Below, piece after piece: positions 1 to 9,100 of a DNA stretch of 64,000 bases (positions are counted from its first letter, which is position 1; each line of letters begins with the position of its first letter). Origin of the DNA: Gordonibacter sp034932485. Lineage in GTDB: Bacteria; Actinomycetota; Coriobacteriia; Coriobacteriales; Eggerthellaceae. A program made the position numbers and the translations under genes. Below the pieces are notes generated by a model that was not told the DNA's origin, made no database searches, and was given only the letters and a program-made list of their open reading frames with translations. Location of the stretch: positions 62,001-126,000 of the forward strand of contig JAYFOQ010000002.1 in NCBI GenBank assembly GCA_034932485.1, read 5' to 3'.

Positions 1-1934
1 TCCGTCAAACGTCCCTCTTCCAAAATCTGAAGCAGGATATTGAATACATCGGGGTGCGCCTTCTCAATCTCGTCAAACAACACGACCGAGTAGGGGCGTT
101 GACGCACAGCCTTAGTAAGCTGACCACCCTCGTCGAAACCTACATAACCCGGAGGCGAGCCCACTAAACGGCTAACCGAATGCTTCTCCATGTATTCCGA
201 CATATCGAAGGACAAAAGCGCGTCTTCCGCATTAAACAAGAATGCGGCTAACGCTTTAGAAAGCTCGGTCTTACCCACTCCTGAAGGACCGAGGAAGATA
301 AATGAACCAGCAGGACGCTTAGGATCTTTAAGACCACTGCGAGAGCGTCGAATAGCTTTCGACAAGGCGGTAACGGCCTCTTCCTGACCCACCACGCGCT
401 CGTGCAACACGCCTTCCATACGCAGCAGCTTCTCAGTCTCGGCTTCAGTCAAATTCGACACTGGCACGCCAGTGGTCATAGAAACCACGTCGGCGATATC
501 CTCCACCGTTACTTGATGGATGGTTTTCTGAGCAGTTTCTTCCCAATCTTTCTCGGCAGTTTCTCGCTTTTCCTTGAGTTTAGCTTCTTCGTCACGCAAT
601 GTTGCAGCACGTTCGAAGTCTTGGGCAGCAATAGCTCCATCCTTCTCGCCGCGCACCCGACGCAGCTCGTCATCAAGCTCACGCAACTCCGGCGGCAACG
701 TCATGTTACGAATACGCATACGCGCACCCGCTTCGTCCAAAACGTCAATAGCCTTATCGGGCAAGAAACGATCCTGAATGTAGCGGCTCGCCAACGAAAC
801 CGCCGCCTGTAGCGCATCGTCAGAGAATTTTACCTGATGATGAGCTTCATAACGGTCGCGCAGGCCCTCCATAATGCGCAGCGCCTGCTCTTCGTTAGGC
901 TCCCCCACCGTAATAGGCTGGAAGCGGCGTTCAAGCGCGGAGTCCTTCTCTAAATGCTTGCGATACTCTTCAATGGTCGTTGCACCAATTACCTGAATCT
1001 CGCCACGAGACAGCGGCGGCTTCAGAATAGCGGCAGCATCGATAGAGCCCTCGGCCGAACCTGCACCAATAAGCGTATGCATCTCATCGATGAAAAGAAT
1101 GATGTCGCCCGCATCCATTACTTCCTTGATGCATTTCTTCAGGCGCTCCTCAAACTCACCGCGGTACTTCGAACCAGCAACCAGCGCCGACACGTCTAGG
1201 GTGAATAAGCGTTTGCCTCGCAGAATATCGGGCACCTGATTTGAGACGATTAACTGGGCCAAACCCTCAGCCACAGCCGTTTTGCCCACACCTGGCTCGC
1301 CGATAAGTAGAGGGTTATTTTTTTGACGGCGTGAGAGTACCTGCATCACGCGCTCGATCTCGCCCGCACGGCCAATAACCGGATCGAGTTTGCCATCGCG
1401 CGCTTTTTTGGTTAGATCAGTGCCAAACTCCTTCAACACGCTGTCGCCCGCATTGCCCGCCGGGTCGAAAGCGTTGCGTCCGGCATACACGGGGCTTTGC
1501 CCAACCAAATCGTTGAGCGCGGCACGCACGTCATCGCCCGACACATTCAGACGAGTAAGCACCTCGAGGGCCGTGCCGTCACCCTCTCGCACAATGCCCA
1601 GCAGCAGGTGCTCAGTTGAAATGTAAGATTGGCCCATTTGCATGGCCTCGCGCAGAGAATTCTCTAGCACGCGCTTCACGCGTGGCGTGAAGGATAAGTG
1701 ACCGGACACATCGGTGTCTTCGTCAATAGAGACCACCTGACGGATGGCTTGAACGACAGCGTCATATTTCACGCTTAGACGATCAAGTGCCTGAGCCGCC
1801 AGGCCGTCCTTTTCTTGTATAAGCCCGAGCAAGATATGCTCGGTGCCCACGTAGGGCTGATGTAGCGTGCGCGCCTCATCCTGAGCCAGGACAAGCACTT
1901 TGCGCGCCTTGTCGGTGAACTTTTCAAAAGACAT
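1..1934 (-). CDS. clpC: ATP-dependent Clp protease ATP-binding subunit ClpC (3' end outside window)
   Basis: AAA+ unfoldase that feeds substrates to the ClpP peptidase in the cytoplasm. About 644 codons are visible and the C-terminus runs off the left edge. The N-terminus has the double Clp_N repeat (roughly residues 1-145, starting MSFEKFTDKARKVL), a first Walker A (GEPGVGKT, near residue 210), a UVR-type coiled motif (DFERAATLRDEEAKLKE, near 435), which distinguishes ClpC from ClpB and ClpA, and a second Walker A (GPSGVGKT, near 548). The ATG at 1934 is preceded by a short GAGG. A CIRCE element lies just upstream, so control by HrcA is expected. Identity is secure; only the end is missing. 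Confidence 0.95.
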   Translation of the reverse strand, partial: MSFEKFTDKARKVLVLAQDEARTLHQPYVGTEHILLGLIQEKDGLAAQALDRLSVKYDAVVQAIRQVVSIDEDTDVSGHLSFTPRVKRVLENSLREAMQMGQSYISTEHLLLGIVREGDGTALEVLTRLNVSGDDVRAALNDLVGQSPVYAGRNAFDPAGNAGDSVLKEFGTDLTKKARDGKLDPVIGRAGEIERVMQVLSRRQKNNPLLIGEPGVGKTAVAEGLAQLIVSNQVPDILRGKRLFTLDVSALVAGSKYRGEFEERLKKCIKEVMDAGDIILFIDEMHTLIGAGSAEGSIDAAAILKPPLSRGEIQVIGATTIEEYRKHLEKDSALERRFQPITVGEPNEEQALRIMEGLRDRYEAHHQVKFSDDALQAAVSLASRYIQDRFLPDKAIDVLDEAGARMRIRNMTLPPELRELDDELRRVRGEKDGAIAAQDFERAATLRDEEAKLKEKRETAEKDWEETAQKTIHQVTVEDIADVVSMTTGVPVSNLTEAETEKLLRMEGVLHERVVGQEEAVTALSKAIRRSRSGLKDPKRPAGSFIFLGPSGVGKTELSKALAAFLFNAEDALLSFDMSEYMEKHSVSRLVGSPPGYVGFDEGGQLTKAVRQRPYSVVLFDEIEKAHPDVFNILLQILEEGRLT

Positions 1935-1980
1935 GTAAGCCTCGATTCTCGCGGAGCTTCAGTAGTGTTTCATCTACATG

Positions 1981-2007
1981 CTAGCACTCTTGTCAACCGA
2001 GTGCTAA
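1981..2007 (-). promoter_or_regulatory. CIRCE operator (HrcA site) upstream of clpC
   Basis: The arms CTAGCACTC (1981-1989) and GAGTGCTAA (1999-2007) flank a 9-base spacer. They match the consensus TTAGCACTC-N9-GAGTGCTAA at 17 of 18 arm positions. Read on the minus strand, a consensus -35 hexamer TTGACA falls inside the spacer (1992-1997), so HrcA bound here would sit on the promoter. The element is 47 bases upstream of the clpC start codon. Confidence 0.92.
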
Positions 2008-2057
2008 ATCGACACCCGTTCGTCACCACAACTCACAAGTTCACCAAAAGTAGGCGG

Positions 2058-3563
2058 TTACTTCGCCTCATCCCTCATGTGTGGGAACAGCAACACATCA
2101 CGAATGGACGGAGCATCGGTGAGCAGCATAACCAAACGATCGATACCCACACCCACGCCACCAGCCGGCGGCATACCGTACTCAAGCGCACGCACATAGT
2201 CGTCGTCGTAACCCATGGCTTCATCATCGCCCATATCCTTTGCTTCTACTTGGGCATGGAAGCGCTCAGCCTGATCCACCGGATCGTTTAACTCACCGAA
2301 GGCGTTGGCATACTCGTGTCCACAGATAAACAACTCGAAACGCTCGGTAACATTGTCGTCGCCCTGCTTCTTCTTTGCCAGCGGCGACACCTCCACCGGA
2401 TGGTCCGTTACGAAGGTAGGCTGAATAAGCTTCTCTTCGGCCACGGCCTCAAATATCTCGGCCACCAACTTGCCCTTACCCCAGGCGTCGTCAGCATGGC
2501 CCCCATTCTTTTCGAGAATAGCCACCAATTCTTCGCGAGTACGATCGAAACTCACGTCTTCTCCTGCACCAGCGCTGGCCAACTCGACCATCGACTTACG
2601 GGGCCATTCGCCCGACAGATCGACGTCATGTCCCTGGTAAGACACCTGCAGCGAGCCACATGCAGCCTGCGCAGCAGCCTGAATATAACCCTGAGTCAGA
2701 TCCATCATCCCCTCAAGGTCACTGAACGCCTGGTAGGCCTCCATCGTGGTGAACTCGGGGTTGTGATAGGCATCCATACCCTCGTTGCGAAACTGTCGGC
2801 CAATTTCAAACACCTTCTCAAAACCGCCCACCAATAGGCGCTTCAGGTGCAATTCAGTGGCAATACGCAAATAGTACTCACGGTCGAGTGCGTTATGATG
2901 CGTCTCGAAGGGACGCGCGTTCGCGCCGCCCAAAATGGGGTGCAAGATAGGCGTCTCAACTTCGTAGAAGCCCTGGTCTTCCATATAGCGTCGAATAGCT
3001 GCAATAATTTTAAAGCGCTTTTCAAACGTATCGCGCACTTCGGGGTTCATAACCAAGTCGACATATCGTTGACGATAGCGCGTCTCTTTGTCGGCCAAGC
3101 CGTGAAACTTTTCGGGCAGGGGCCTTAACGACTTAGACAGCAACTCAAAAGACTGCACAGCAATAGACAGCTGGCCGCGTTTTGTGCGCATCATGGCACC
3201 CGCTACGCCAATCCAGTCGCCCACATCAATATCTTTTAGCTCGGCAAAAGCATCCTCACCAAGTGCATTAATACGGCAGAACAGCTGAATATCGGCCGTG
3301 GAATCGCGCAGTTCCAAAAAAGCAATCTTACCTTGGTCGCGCTTGGCCATAACGCGGCCTGCCACCTGCACTTCGTCCTCGGTACTCTCGCCATCTTGCA
3401 AGTGGGAATAGAGCTTAGCCAGTTCACTTAAGTGATGGGAGTAGCGATAAGCTTGTCCGTAAGGATTCTTGCCGGCTGCCAGCAGCGCCTCGCGCTTTGC
3501 ACGACGTACCTCAATGGGGTCGTCTTCAATAATCTGCTCAGTGGTATCGATGGTGTCGCTCAT
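2058..3563 (-). CDS. lysS: lysyl-tRNA synthetase, class II
   Basis: Charges tRNA-Lys with lysine in the cytoplasm. The 501-residue length is normal for bacterial LysS. An N-terminal OB-fold anticodon-binding domain (VQVAGRVMAKRDQGKIAFLEL, about residues 65-85) is followed by the class II catalytic core, with motif 2 (FRNEGMDAYHNPEFT) and motif 3 near the C-terminus (GVGIDRLVM). It lies between greA and clpC on the same strand. The gap to greA is 189 bases and holds a small hairpin. It starts with ATG at 3563 and nothing looks degraded. Confidence 0.97.
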   Translation of the reverse strand: MSDTIDTTEQIIEDDPIEVRRAKREALLAAGKNPYGQAYRYSHHLSELAKLYSHLQDGESTEDEVQVAGRVMAKRDQGKIAFLELRDSTADIQLFCRINALGEDAFAELKDIDVGDWIGVAGAMMRTKRGQLSIAVQSFELLSKSLRPLPEKFHGLADKETRYRQRYVDLVMNPEVRDTFEKRFKIIAAIRRYMEDQGFYEVETPILHPILGGANARPFETHHNALDREYYLRIATELHLKRLLVGGFEKVFEIGRQFRNEGMDAYHNPEFTTMEAYQAFSDLEGMMDLTQGYIQAAAQAACGSLQVSYQGHDVDLSGEWPRKSMVELASAGAGEDVSFDRTREELVAILEKNGGHADDAWGKGKLVAEIFEAVAEEKLIQPTFVTDHPVEVSPLAKKKQGDDNVTERFELFICGHEYANAFGELNDPVDQAERFHAQVEAKDMGDDEAMGYDDDYVRALEYGMPPAGGVGVGIDRLVMLLTDAPSIRDVLLFPHMRDEAK

Positions 3564-3728
3564 AGATTGTCCTCAAAATCCCAGGTTGGCGTAGTAAGTC
3601 AGCGAGAGACATACATGTGCTTGCGATGAAGGGGATGGGTAAAGGCAAACTGCGCACGCGGCATACAAACCTTCACCCACCCCATAAGACCAGACACAAA
3701 GAGTCTCTCACTGCATCGGCTAATTACA

Positions 3729-3742
3729 CCGGCGCATGCCGG
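3729..3742 (-). terminator. small GC-rich hairpin between greA and lysS
   Basis: CCGGC and GCCGG arms separated by GCAT, just beyond the greA stop on the minus strand. It is followed by TGTAATTA, with no proper U-run. It could be a weak or Rho-assisted terminator or an mRNA end-protecting hairpin. No other feature was recognised in the 189-base gap. Confidence 0.4.
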
Positions 3743-3752
3743 CGCAATTTCC

Positions 3753-4223
3753 TTAGTGATCGATTTTTACGATGGTCATGACGATATCGCGGCCAGTTGG
3801 CCCGGTCGTCTCTACCACATCGCCTTTTTTGTGGCCCAGCAACGCCGACCCAACTGGCGACTCATTGCTAATCTTACCAGCGGCAGTATCGCTCTCCGCA
3901 CCGCCCACGATAGTAAACACACGCTCTTTACCACCCATGTCAACGGTAACCACACTGCCAATATTCACCTTGCTCGAACGCTTTGGAGTGGTAACGACGG
4001 TGGCTTCCGAAAGAATGCGGCTAACCTCAGCAATACGAGCCTCGACCATACCTTGCTCATTTTTTGCGTCGTCGTATTCTGAGTTTTCCGAAATGTCACC
4101 GAACTCGCGTGCAATTTTAATACGCTCGCCTATCTCAGCGCGCTTCTCCGTTTCAAGGTAACGCAGCTCTTCTTCAAGCTTTGTCTTGCCCTCTTGCGTG
4201 AGGATGAAATTATCGTTCGCCAT
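3753..4223 (-). CDS. greA: transcription elongation factor GreA
   Basis: Rescues backtracked RNA polymerase by stimulating transcript cleavage in the secondary channel. The 156-residue length is typical. The N-terminal half is the antiparallel coiled coil with the acidic tip (GDISENSEYDDAKNEQ, about residues 42-57). The C-terminal half is the FKBP-like domain (ISNESPVGSALLGHKKGDVVE). The ATG at 4223 is preceded on the minus strand by an AGGTGAG Shine-Dalgarno. It sits between the tatA-type gene and lysS. Confidence 0.97.
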   Translation of the reverse strand: MANDNFILTQEGKTKLEEELRYLETEKRAEIGERIKIAREFGDISENSEYDDAKNEQGMVEARIAEVSRILSEATVVTTPKRSSKVNIGSVVTVDMGGKERVFTIVGGAESDTAAGKISNESPVGSALLGHKKGDVVETTGPTGRDIVMTIVKIDH

Positions 4224-4327
4224 TGCTATCTCACCTGTCCATTACATACAACAGGCGCGCTCGTTTGCCAAGCGCGCGGTTTCAGTGACTGCTGAGCGGA
4301 GACGTATCCCAAAGGACACCTCATATA

Positions 4328-4371
4328 CAAAAAAGCGGTATGCGCCCGGCCGAGCCGTCTGCACATACCGC
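4328..4371 (-). terminator. Rho-independent terminator after the tatA-type gene
   Basis: Arms GCGGTATG (4335-4342) and CATACCGC (4364-4371) form a perfect 8-bp stem, with a further CGGC/GCCG stem inside the loop. On the minus strand the hairpin is followed directly by TTTTTT. It lies 20 bases past the stop of the tatA-type gene and upstream of greA. Confidence 0.88.
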
Positions 4372-4391
4372 AACTGCTTCGATCCCGCGTG

Positions 4392-4676
4392 CTATTCGGC
4401 CTTCTTCTTCGCCGCAGTCGTCGTCTTCTTAGCGGCCGTCGTCGTTTTACGAACCGGCTTCTCTTCTACGACTTCTTCAACTTCTTCTTCGCCGTCTTCA
4501 TCCTCGTCCTCGGCTTCTTCGATGACTTTCTTGTCGCCACCCATGCCGTCACGGAGGTTCTTGACGGTCTTGCCGATAGCACCGCCGAGCTTCGGAAGGT
4601 TCTTCGGCCCGAAGATCAACAGGATAACTGCCAAGATAATAAGCAGCTCCGGCATTCCCATACCCAAGATTTTCAT
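4392..4676 (-). CDS. tatA: Sec-independent protein translocase subunit TatA/TatE family
   Basis: Pore-forming subunit of the twin-arginine export pathway. It has a single N-terminal membrane helix (PELLIILAVILLIFG), the FGP hinge (FGPKNLPKLG), an amphipathic helix and an acidic-then-lysine-rich cytoplasmic tail with a repeated TTTAAKK pattern. I chose the ATG at 4676 (MKILGMG), because a GGAGGAA Shine-Dalgarno lies directly before it and overlaps an upstream in-frame TTG at 4688. No tatB or tatC lies next to it. Tat substrates are present in the window: the flavin reductase ending at 43720 and the DmsA-like protein ending at 53985. TatA versus TatB cannot be settled by sequence alone, but the short length favours TatA/E. 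Confidence 0.88.
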   Translation of the reverse strand: MKILGMGMPELLIILAVILLIFGPKNLPKLGGAIGKTVKNLRDGMGGDKKVIEEAEDEDEDGEEEVEEVVEEKPVRKTTTAAKKTTTAAKKKAE

Positions 4677-4688
4677 TCGTTCCTCCAA

Positions 4689-5301
4689 GTTTGTCGCGCG
4701 AAACGCACGTGCCTTTGCACCTCGACCACTCTAACCCCGCCAGATTAACATACGCTATACAAAAAAGGGATGTTCCTTAAAAGTTACATCCCTCCAGCTT
4801 CGTGGTCGACAACTCTGGGTATATTACCTCAAATAGGGCCTTATGAGAAGAAGGGTTCACTATTTCCGACAAATTGCACGCGAGAGCGGAAAGAGAATAT
4901 CGCGGCAGTAACTCAAACATTCACTGGTAAACCAAAATTAACGGGAACTAAGATACAAACCTTAAGCCATAGCACCTCAACAACAATGCGCGCCCAAATG
5001 GCATGTTTTAAACGATTTGCCGCACGATTGGTCGCCGAAAACCCTCTTTACACGCTCTCATCCGACCCTAATTCATCACATAGATCACGGGGATCATCCT
5101 GATCAGGCGAAACGATAACTCACTTGGGACATATGCCCGAAGAACGTCGAATCTCTTGCAACATATCGGCGCAAACTTGGCAGAAATCCTTTCAGAGATA
5201 CAAAAACTCTCACGCAAAGCGTCGGCATCCCCTCCCGGCGGCATCTGCATTACATCCCCCGATTGAACCCTGATTGAACCCTTTTTTCTGATTGAACCCT
5301 A
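4689..5301. other. intergenic stretch with no convincing intact gene
   Basis: About 600 bases between the tatA-type gene and the tRNA terminator. The open frames here lack ribosome-binding sites and protein-like composition. One plus-strand frame, from about 5085 to 5264, reads like a protein C-terminus (GANLAEILSEIQKLSRKASA) but has no start codon and an upstream stop. It could be a gene fragment, and this is weak. Three copies of a short repeat lie at the right end and are listed separately. Confidence 0.4.
5261..5300. repeat. three direct copies of TGATTGAACCC(T)
   Basis: GATTGAACCCT at 5261-5271, TGATTGAACCC at 5271-5281 and CTGATTGAACCCT at 5288-5300. The first two are contiguous and the third is separated by a short T-rich spacer. 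They sit immediately beyond the terminator of the tRNA-Pro gene. They are too few and too short for a CRISPR array. Confidence 0.7.
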
Positions 5302-5338
5302 GCGAAAAAGAAAAAAGGTCAGACGCGAACGTCTGACC
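5302..5338 (-). terminator. Rho-independent terminator after tRNA-Pro
   Basis: A perfect 9-bp stem GGTCAGACG/CGTCTGACC (5317-5325 and 5330-5338) closes a 4-base loop. On the minus strand it is followed by TTTTTTCTTTTT. It starts 10 bases beyond the 3' CCA of the tRNA. Confidence 0.93.
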
Positions 5339-5347
5339 TGGTGTTTC

Positions 5348-5424
5348 TGGTCGGGTTGACAGGATTTGAACCTGCGGCCTCTGCGTCCCGAACGCAGCGC
5401 TCTACCAAGCTGAGCCACAACCCG
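5348..5424 (-). tRNA. tRNA-Pro (anticodon CGG)
   Basis: A complete 77-base cloverleaf including an encoded CCA end (5348-5350). The acceptor arms CGGGTTG/CAACCCG pair perfectly with discriminator A. The D-arm has the usual GGCTCAGCTTGGTAGAGC form. The anticodon loop TTCGGGA gives anticodon CGG, decoding proline CCG. The T-arm carries GGTTCAAATCC. A candidate promoter (TTGTAA at 5471-5476, TATCAT at 5450-5455, 15-base spacer) lies just upstream on the minus strand. Confidence 0.96.
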
Positions 5425-5449
5425 AAAACTGCTTTAAGCAGCGACGGAT

Positions 5450-5476
5450 ATGATAGCACAATCTAACCGTTTACAA
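5450..5476 (-). promoter_or_regulatory. candidate promoter of tRNA-Pro
   Basis: On the minus strand, TTGTAA and TATCAT hexamers stand 15 bases apart, 26 bases upstream of the mature tRNA 5' end. The spacer is shorter than ideal, so this is only a candidate. Confidence 0.45.
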
Positions 5477-5544
5477 CAGAAAATGTAGGCAAGTATGCAG
5501 AAGTTTTGCGTTGAGACTGGTTGTTCTCCGATTGCCAATCTAGA

Positions 5545-5597
5545 GCATTTCGAAATGCAGCCTACGCTAGCTTGCGGCTGATAGGCTTCAAGCTAGC
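5545..5597 (-). terminator. pair of hairpins after the thioesterase gene
   Basis: GCTAGCTTG (5566-5574) and CAAGCTAGC (5589-5597) form a perfect 9-bp stem. Directly beyond it lies the 14-base palindrome GCATTTCGAAATGC (5545-5558). Both lie downstream of the thioesterase stop on the minus strand. There is no U-run, so termination or mRNA end protection are both possible. Confidence 0.45.
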
Positions 5598-5611
5598 ACC
5601 CCGTTCCCACT

Positions 5612-6061
5612 TTAACGCAAAGCATCCTTCTCGGCCGCCCGCTCACGTTCCTTCTCGGCAAGACGCTCCAGCGAAACAATCTTGGTAATAACAACACCTT
5701 CAGACACCACATCTCCCTCGTCATCGGTGGCAACCACATTCCAGAACTGTTTGGTACCCTCCACACGGTCGAGGTCTGCCGTACCATGCAACAGCCCCGT
5801 CTTACCGCTTTTGCGATGTCTCACCTGAACATCAATACCAAAGGGACGTTCACGGTCGAAATCCGTACGCTCCTCGGCACCCACACTGGCCACTGACTCA
5901 AGTAGCGCAATAGTAGCGCCTCCATGCAGAAATCCAAAAGGCTGATACAGATCGGGGGTAATAGGCATCGTCGCCTCTACATGCTCCTTGCTTGCCGAAA
6001 CCATTTTTATACCCAGCAAATCAACCAAAGCCAAAATATTCTCCTTACCCAAAAAGTTCAC
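5612..6061 (-). CDS. PaaI/hotdog-fold acyl-CoA thioesterase family protein
   Basis: Predicted cytoplasmic thioesterase that hydrolyses an acyl- or aryl-CoA. The 149-residue length and the FLHGGATIALLESVASVG segment (about residues 43-60) mark the PaaI/YdiI-type hotdog fold: HGG forms part of the active site and the downstream Glu is the likely general base. YdiI/MenI relatives act on 1,4-dihydroxy-2-naphthoyl-CoA in menaquinone synthesis. That would suit a quinone-respiring anaerobe, but no men genes lie nearby and substrate cannot be assigned. The C-terminus ends in a charged helix (ERLAEKERERAAEKD). Confidence 0.82.
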   Translation of the reverse strand: MNFLGKENILALVDLLGIKMVSASKEHVEATMPITPDLYQPFGFLHGGATIALLESVASVGAEERTDFDRERPFGIDVQVRHRKSGKTGLLHGTADLDRVEGTKQFWNVVATDDEGDVVSEGVVITKIVSLERLAEKERERAAEKDALR

Positions 6062-6133
6062 CGAGCCACCGGCATCGGCAGTTTTTTATTAAGTATACGC
6101 GCAGCCTGCAAATGAGACGACGGACAGACCTCG

Positions 6134-9100
6134 TTACTCGTCCGTCGGCGTAAAATTTCGCTTTTGGAACTCTTCGTAGAGTGAGCGGATTAACCTTTTT
6201 GCCTCGGCAGATGCAGGAGAAGGCTGCTCTGCAGGTCTTCCTACAAGATACCCTTGTACGTAATCTACCTCCAGACCAATAAGCGCCCGCAGCTCGGCTT
6301 CTGTCTCCACGCCCTCAGCCACCACCCGAATGCCGCGATCATGAGAAAATTTTATGAGATTACGCGCAATATCCTGATGATCTTTCATTCGATCGATACT
6401 GCGAACAACGCTCATGTCTAGCTTCACGAAGTCTGCCCGATATTCTAAAAGCGAAGTCTCGCCGTTGTAGCCACTTCCGAAATCGTCAATAGCCAAACGT
6501 GCACCCCACTTTCGAACCACGTTTTCCTTATAAAGCGACATTTCACGACTGTATTCGTTTTCAGTTATCTCTACTACCATTCGATTAAACAACCAGCCAA
6601 AACGCCGCCGAAGCTCCCTATCGTCGTCAGACGAAAGTCGCTGCGTAGCAATACTGTTCACAAACAAAGCTGCTCCGTCGGCGCTGGCATAAGGAGCGAA
6701 TGCCTCAAGAGCTCCAAAAAACGTTAAACGTTCTACCTGATAAAGCTTCGACTGAGAGCGCGCCAACAATAACACGCGATCGGGAGTGGAAATAGACTCC
6801 AATCGCGGTCGCATGAGAGCCTCATAGGCTCTAGTTTCCCCGTTACGAGCGTCAACAATAGGTTGAAAATGGTAATCAACCAGCTGCTCATCTAACAAGC
6901 GATTTAGATCTTCCTTATCGCTTAAAATAAATGCACCTCGCTCGTAACTTTCTCGGTCGAAATGCATGAGTTCGCCCTTGCGACTATTCTTTGCCTCATA
7001 CATGGCAAAATCGGCATACTCACGCAAACGAACAAAATCGGTTGCATCCTTGGGATAAAATGCCACACCAACCGACGCGCGCACCTTGAGTGCCGCTCCA
7101 TCGGGGGTTTCAAGAGCGCTGGTAGCAAGCGCGCGCATAAACCCATCAAATAGGCAATGCGCATCACTTTCTCCCTTACAGTGGTTGGCAAAGACAAGAA
7201 ATTCATCGCCCGAAATGCGCGCATACATACCTTTGCCTCTAAAGGAGGCGCGAATAACACTGGCGGCAGCCTTAATGTAATAGTCTCCCCAATCGTGTCC
7301 ATAGGTATCGTTAATGTACTTAAGGTTATCCAAATCGAGCATAAGCATGGCACCAAACTCTGGTGGGCGCTCAGACAAACATTCCGTAACGCACTGCTCA
7401 AATGCACGTCGGTTCAGAAGGCCCGTTAACACATCATGATCGCGCTCGTGCTCAATTCGACGACGCGTGACAATCTCGTCGGTAACGTCTTCAATAAGGC
7501 CGAAGTTACCACGATGATCGCCACCTTCTACAGAAACAAGACGAACCCAACGACGACCCTCTCGATCCGAGATAATCCATCGTCCCTCGCTTTCCTTCTC
7601 GAAACGATGCTCCAAAGACATAAAGAGGCGCTTAAATGCATCGAGCGGCATAGTGCCGCCACCTTCATTGGCGTCCGAAAATTCAACACCGCCCGTCTCG
7701 ATTGCCGCAAACCGACGGATAGAGCCCAGCGTATCAAAGAAGCCATCAGTGTACGAGACAATACCGGTTTCCTCGTTGCATTCGAATGCTGCAATGGAGC
7801 GATCGGATAACTTGAGTATTTCAGACAATCGTGAAGCCGAGGCCGCGACCTCACAACCCAACGACTCGATAGCTTCCGACAACTCATCAATCTCTACGAT
7901 GTTTGTAGGAGTAAATGAAATTGGCTGCTCGGGACGGGCAGCCCGCACCTCACCCATAAGGTTGCGTAAGCGGGAAGAAGATACCCACGCCGTAAATAAG
8001 GCAATACCCACACCAATGACAACAGAGAGACCAAATACCCTCCAGAGGTTAGCCGAGAGCGTCTGTGGCGCAGAGAAGAGCTCCTTTTCTCGCTCTAAAC
8101 CAACCAATGCCCAGTGATCCGAGGCAAACGGCGACGTGCTGTCATAAAGTTTAAGTTCTTTGGCAGCGGCAACCGCTCGATCGTCGGGCGCCGAGTCGCT
8201 GGCGGCACCAACCACCATACGACCTTTGCGGTCAAGCGTCGCCTCAAACCAGCCGTCTGCGACGTAAAGACTCTGAAAGGCCCCCGTGGTAGTTAGTACC
8301 TCGTAAGTACGCTTGCAACCTTCGAGGGGAGAAGCCCCTCCATCGCGCGCATATCCCTCTTCTTCTCCAGTAACTACCAATAAAGAGGAACTGCTTCCTT
8401 CTTCACTAAGGTCAGCATAGGGAAGATAAGCAACCATGCGGTCAAGCTGCACCTCAACACCCAACACACCCACTACCATACCCGTTGCGTCTCTCAAGGG
8501 CATGCTGTACGTGAGCGACGGAGTCCCCGCCCATCCCAAATTTACCGGCTTACCCCAGTATCCCAAATCGGAAGCCTTCGCCTGCGGATACTGCTGAGCA
8601 GCCCGAAGAGGACGATAGTAAAAGTCGCTTTGTGCCTCACCTTCAGCTTTAACAGGAAAGGTTGCCGACCATTGACTGTCGAGCGCAATGTTCAATCCTT
8701 TTCCCACGCTAATGGGACAAGCGGCAAGCTGTAGGTCTGAATTGTTTTCTGCATCGGCTTTAGGATTGGAATCGCGCAAGTAAAGCGCTGTATGTGCTGC
8801 ATCTTTCGCCCCCAGCGTAGCATCTGACCCATTGGCCAACACAAGAAAAATGCCGTCCACTTCAGCGCGCCTCATAAAAGCAAGCAAATCGTTTGCCGAC
8901 CGATCGACAATGGTCACGGCAACATCGGAACCCGGCTCAATAGCCGCCGACGAGACAGCTTTGGTGGCCAGCACCTCGTTGATATGCCTTTCTACCCCTT
9001 CCGTCGTCGCATCAAGGTCCGACCAACGAGATACCATGTCGTTTTCAAGATAGGCCGCACGATTTGAAACATGAGCTGAAAACAAATCGTAAGCATCAGC

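Noticed and set aside
4770..5102. A 110-codon plus-strand open frame
   Set aside because: No ribosome-binding site, composition not protein-like, no recognisable motif; more likely non-coding.
5261..5300. Possible CRISPR fragment
   Set aside because: Repeats are only 11 bases, spacers are absent or irregular and no cas genes are present.
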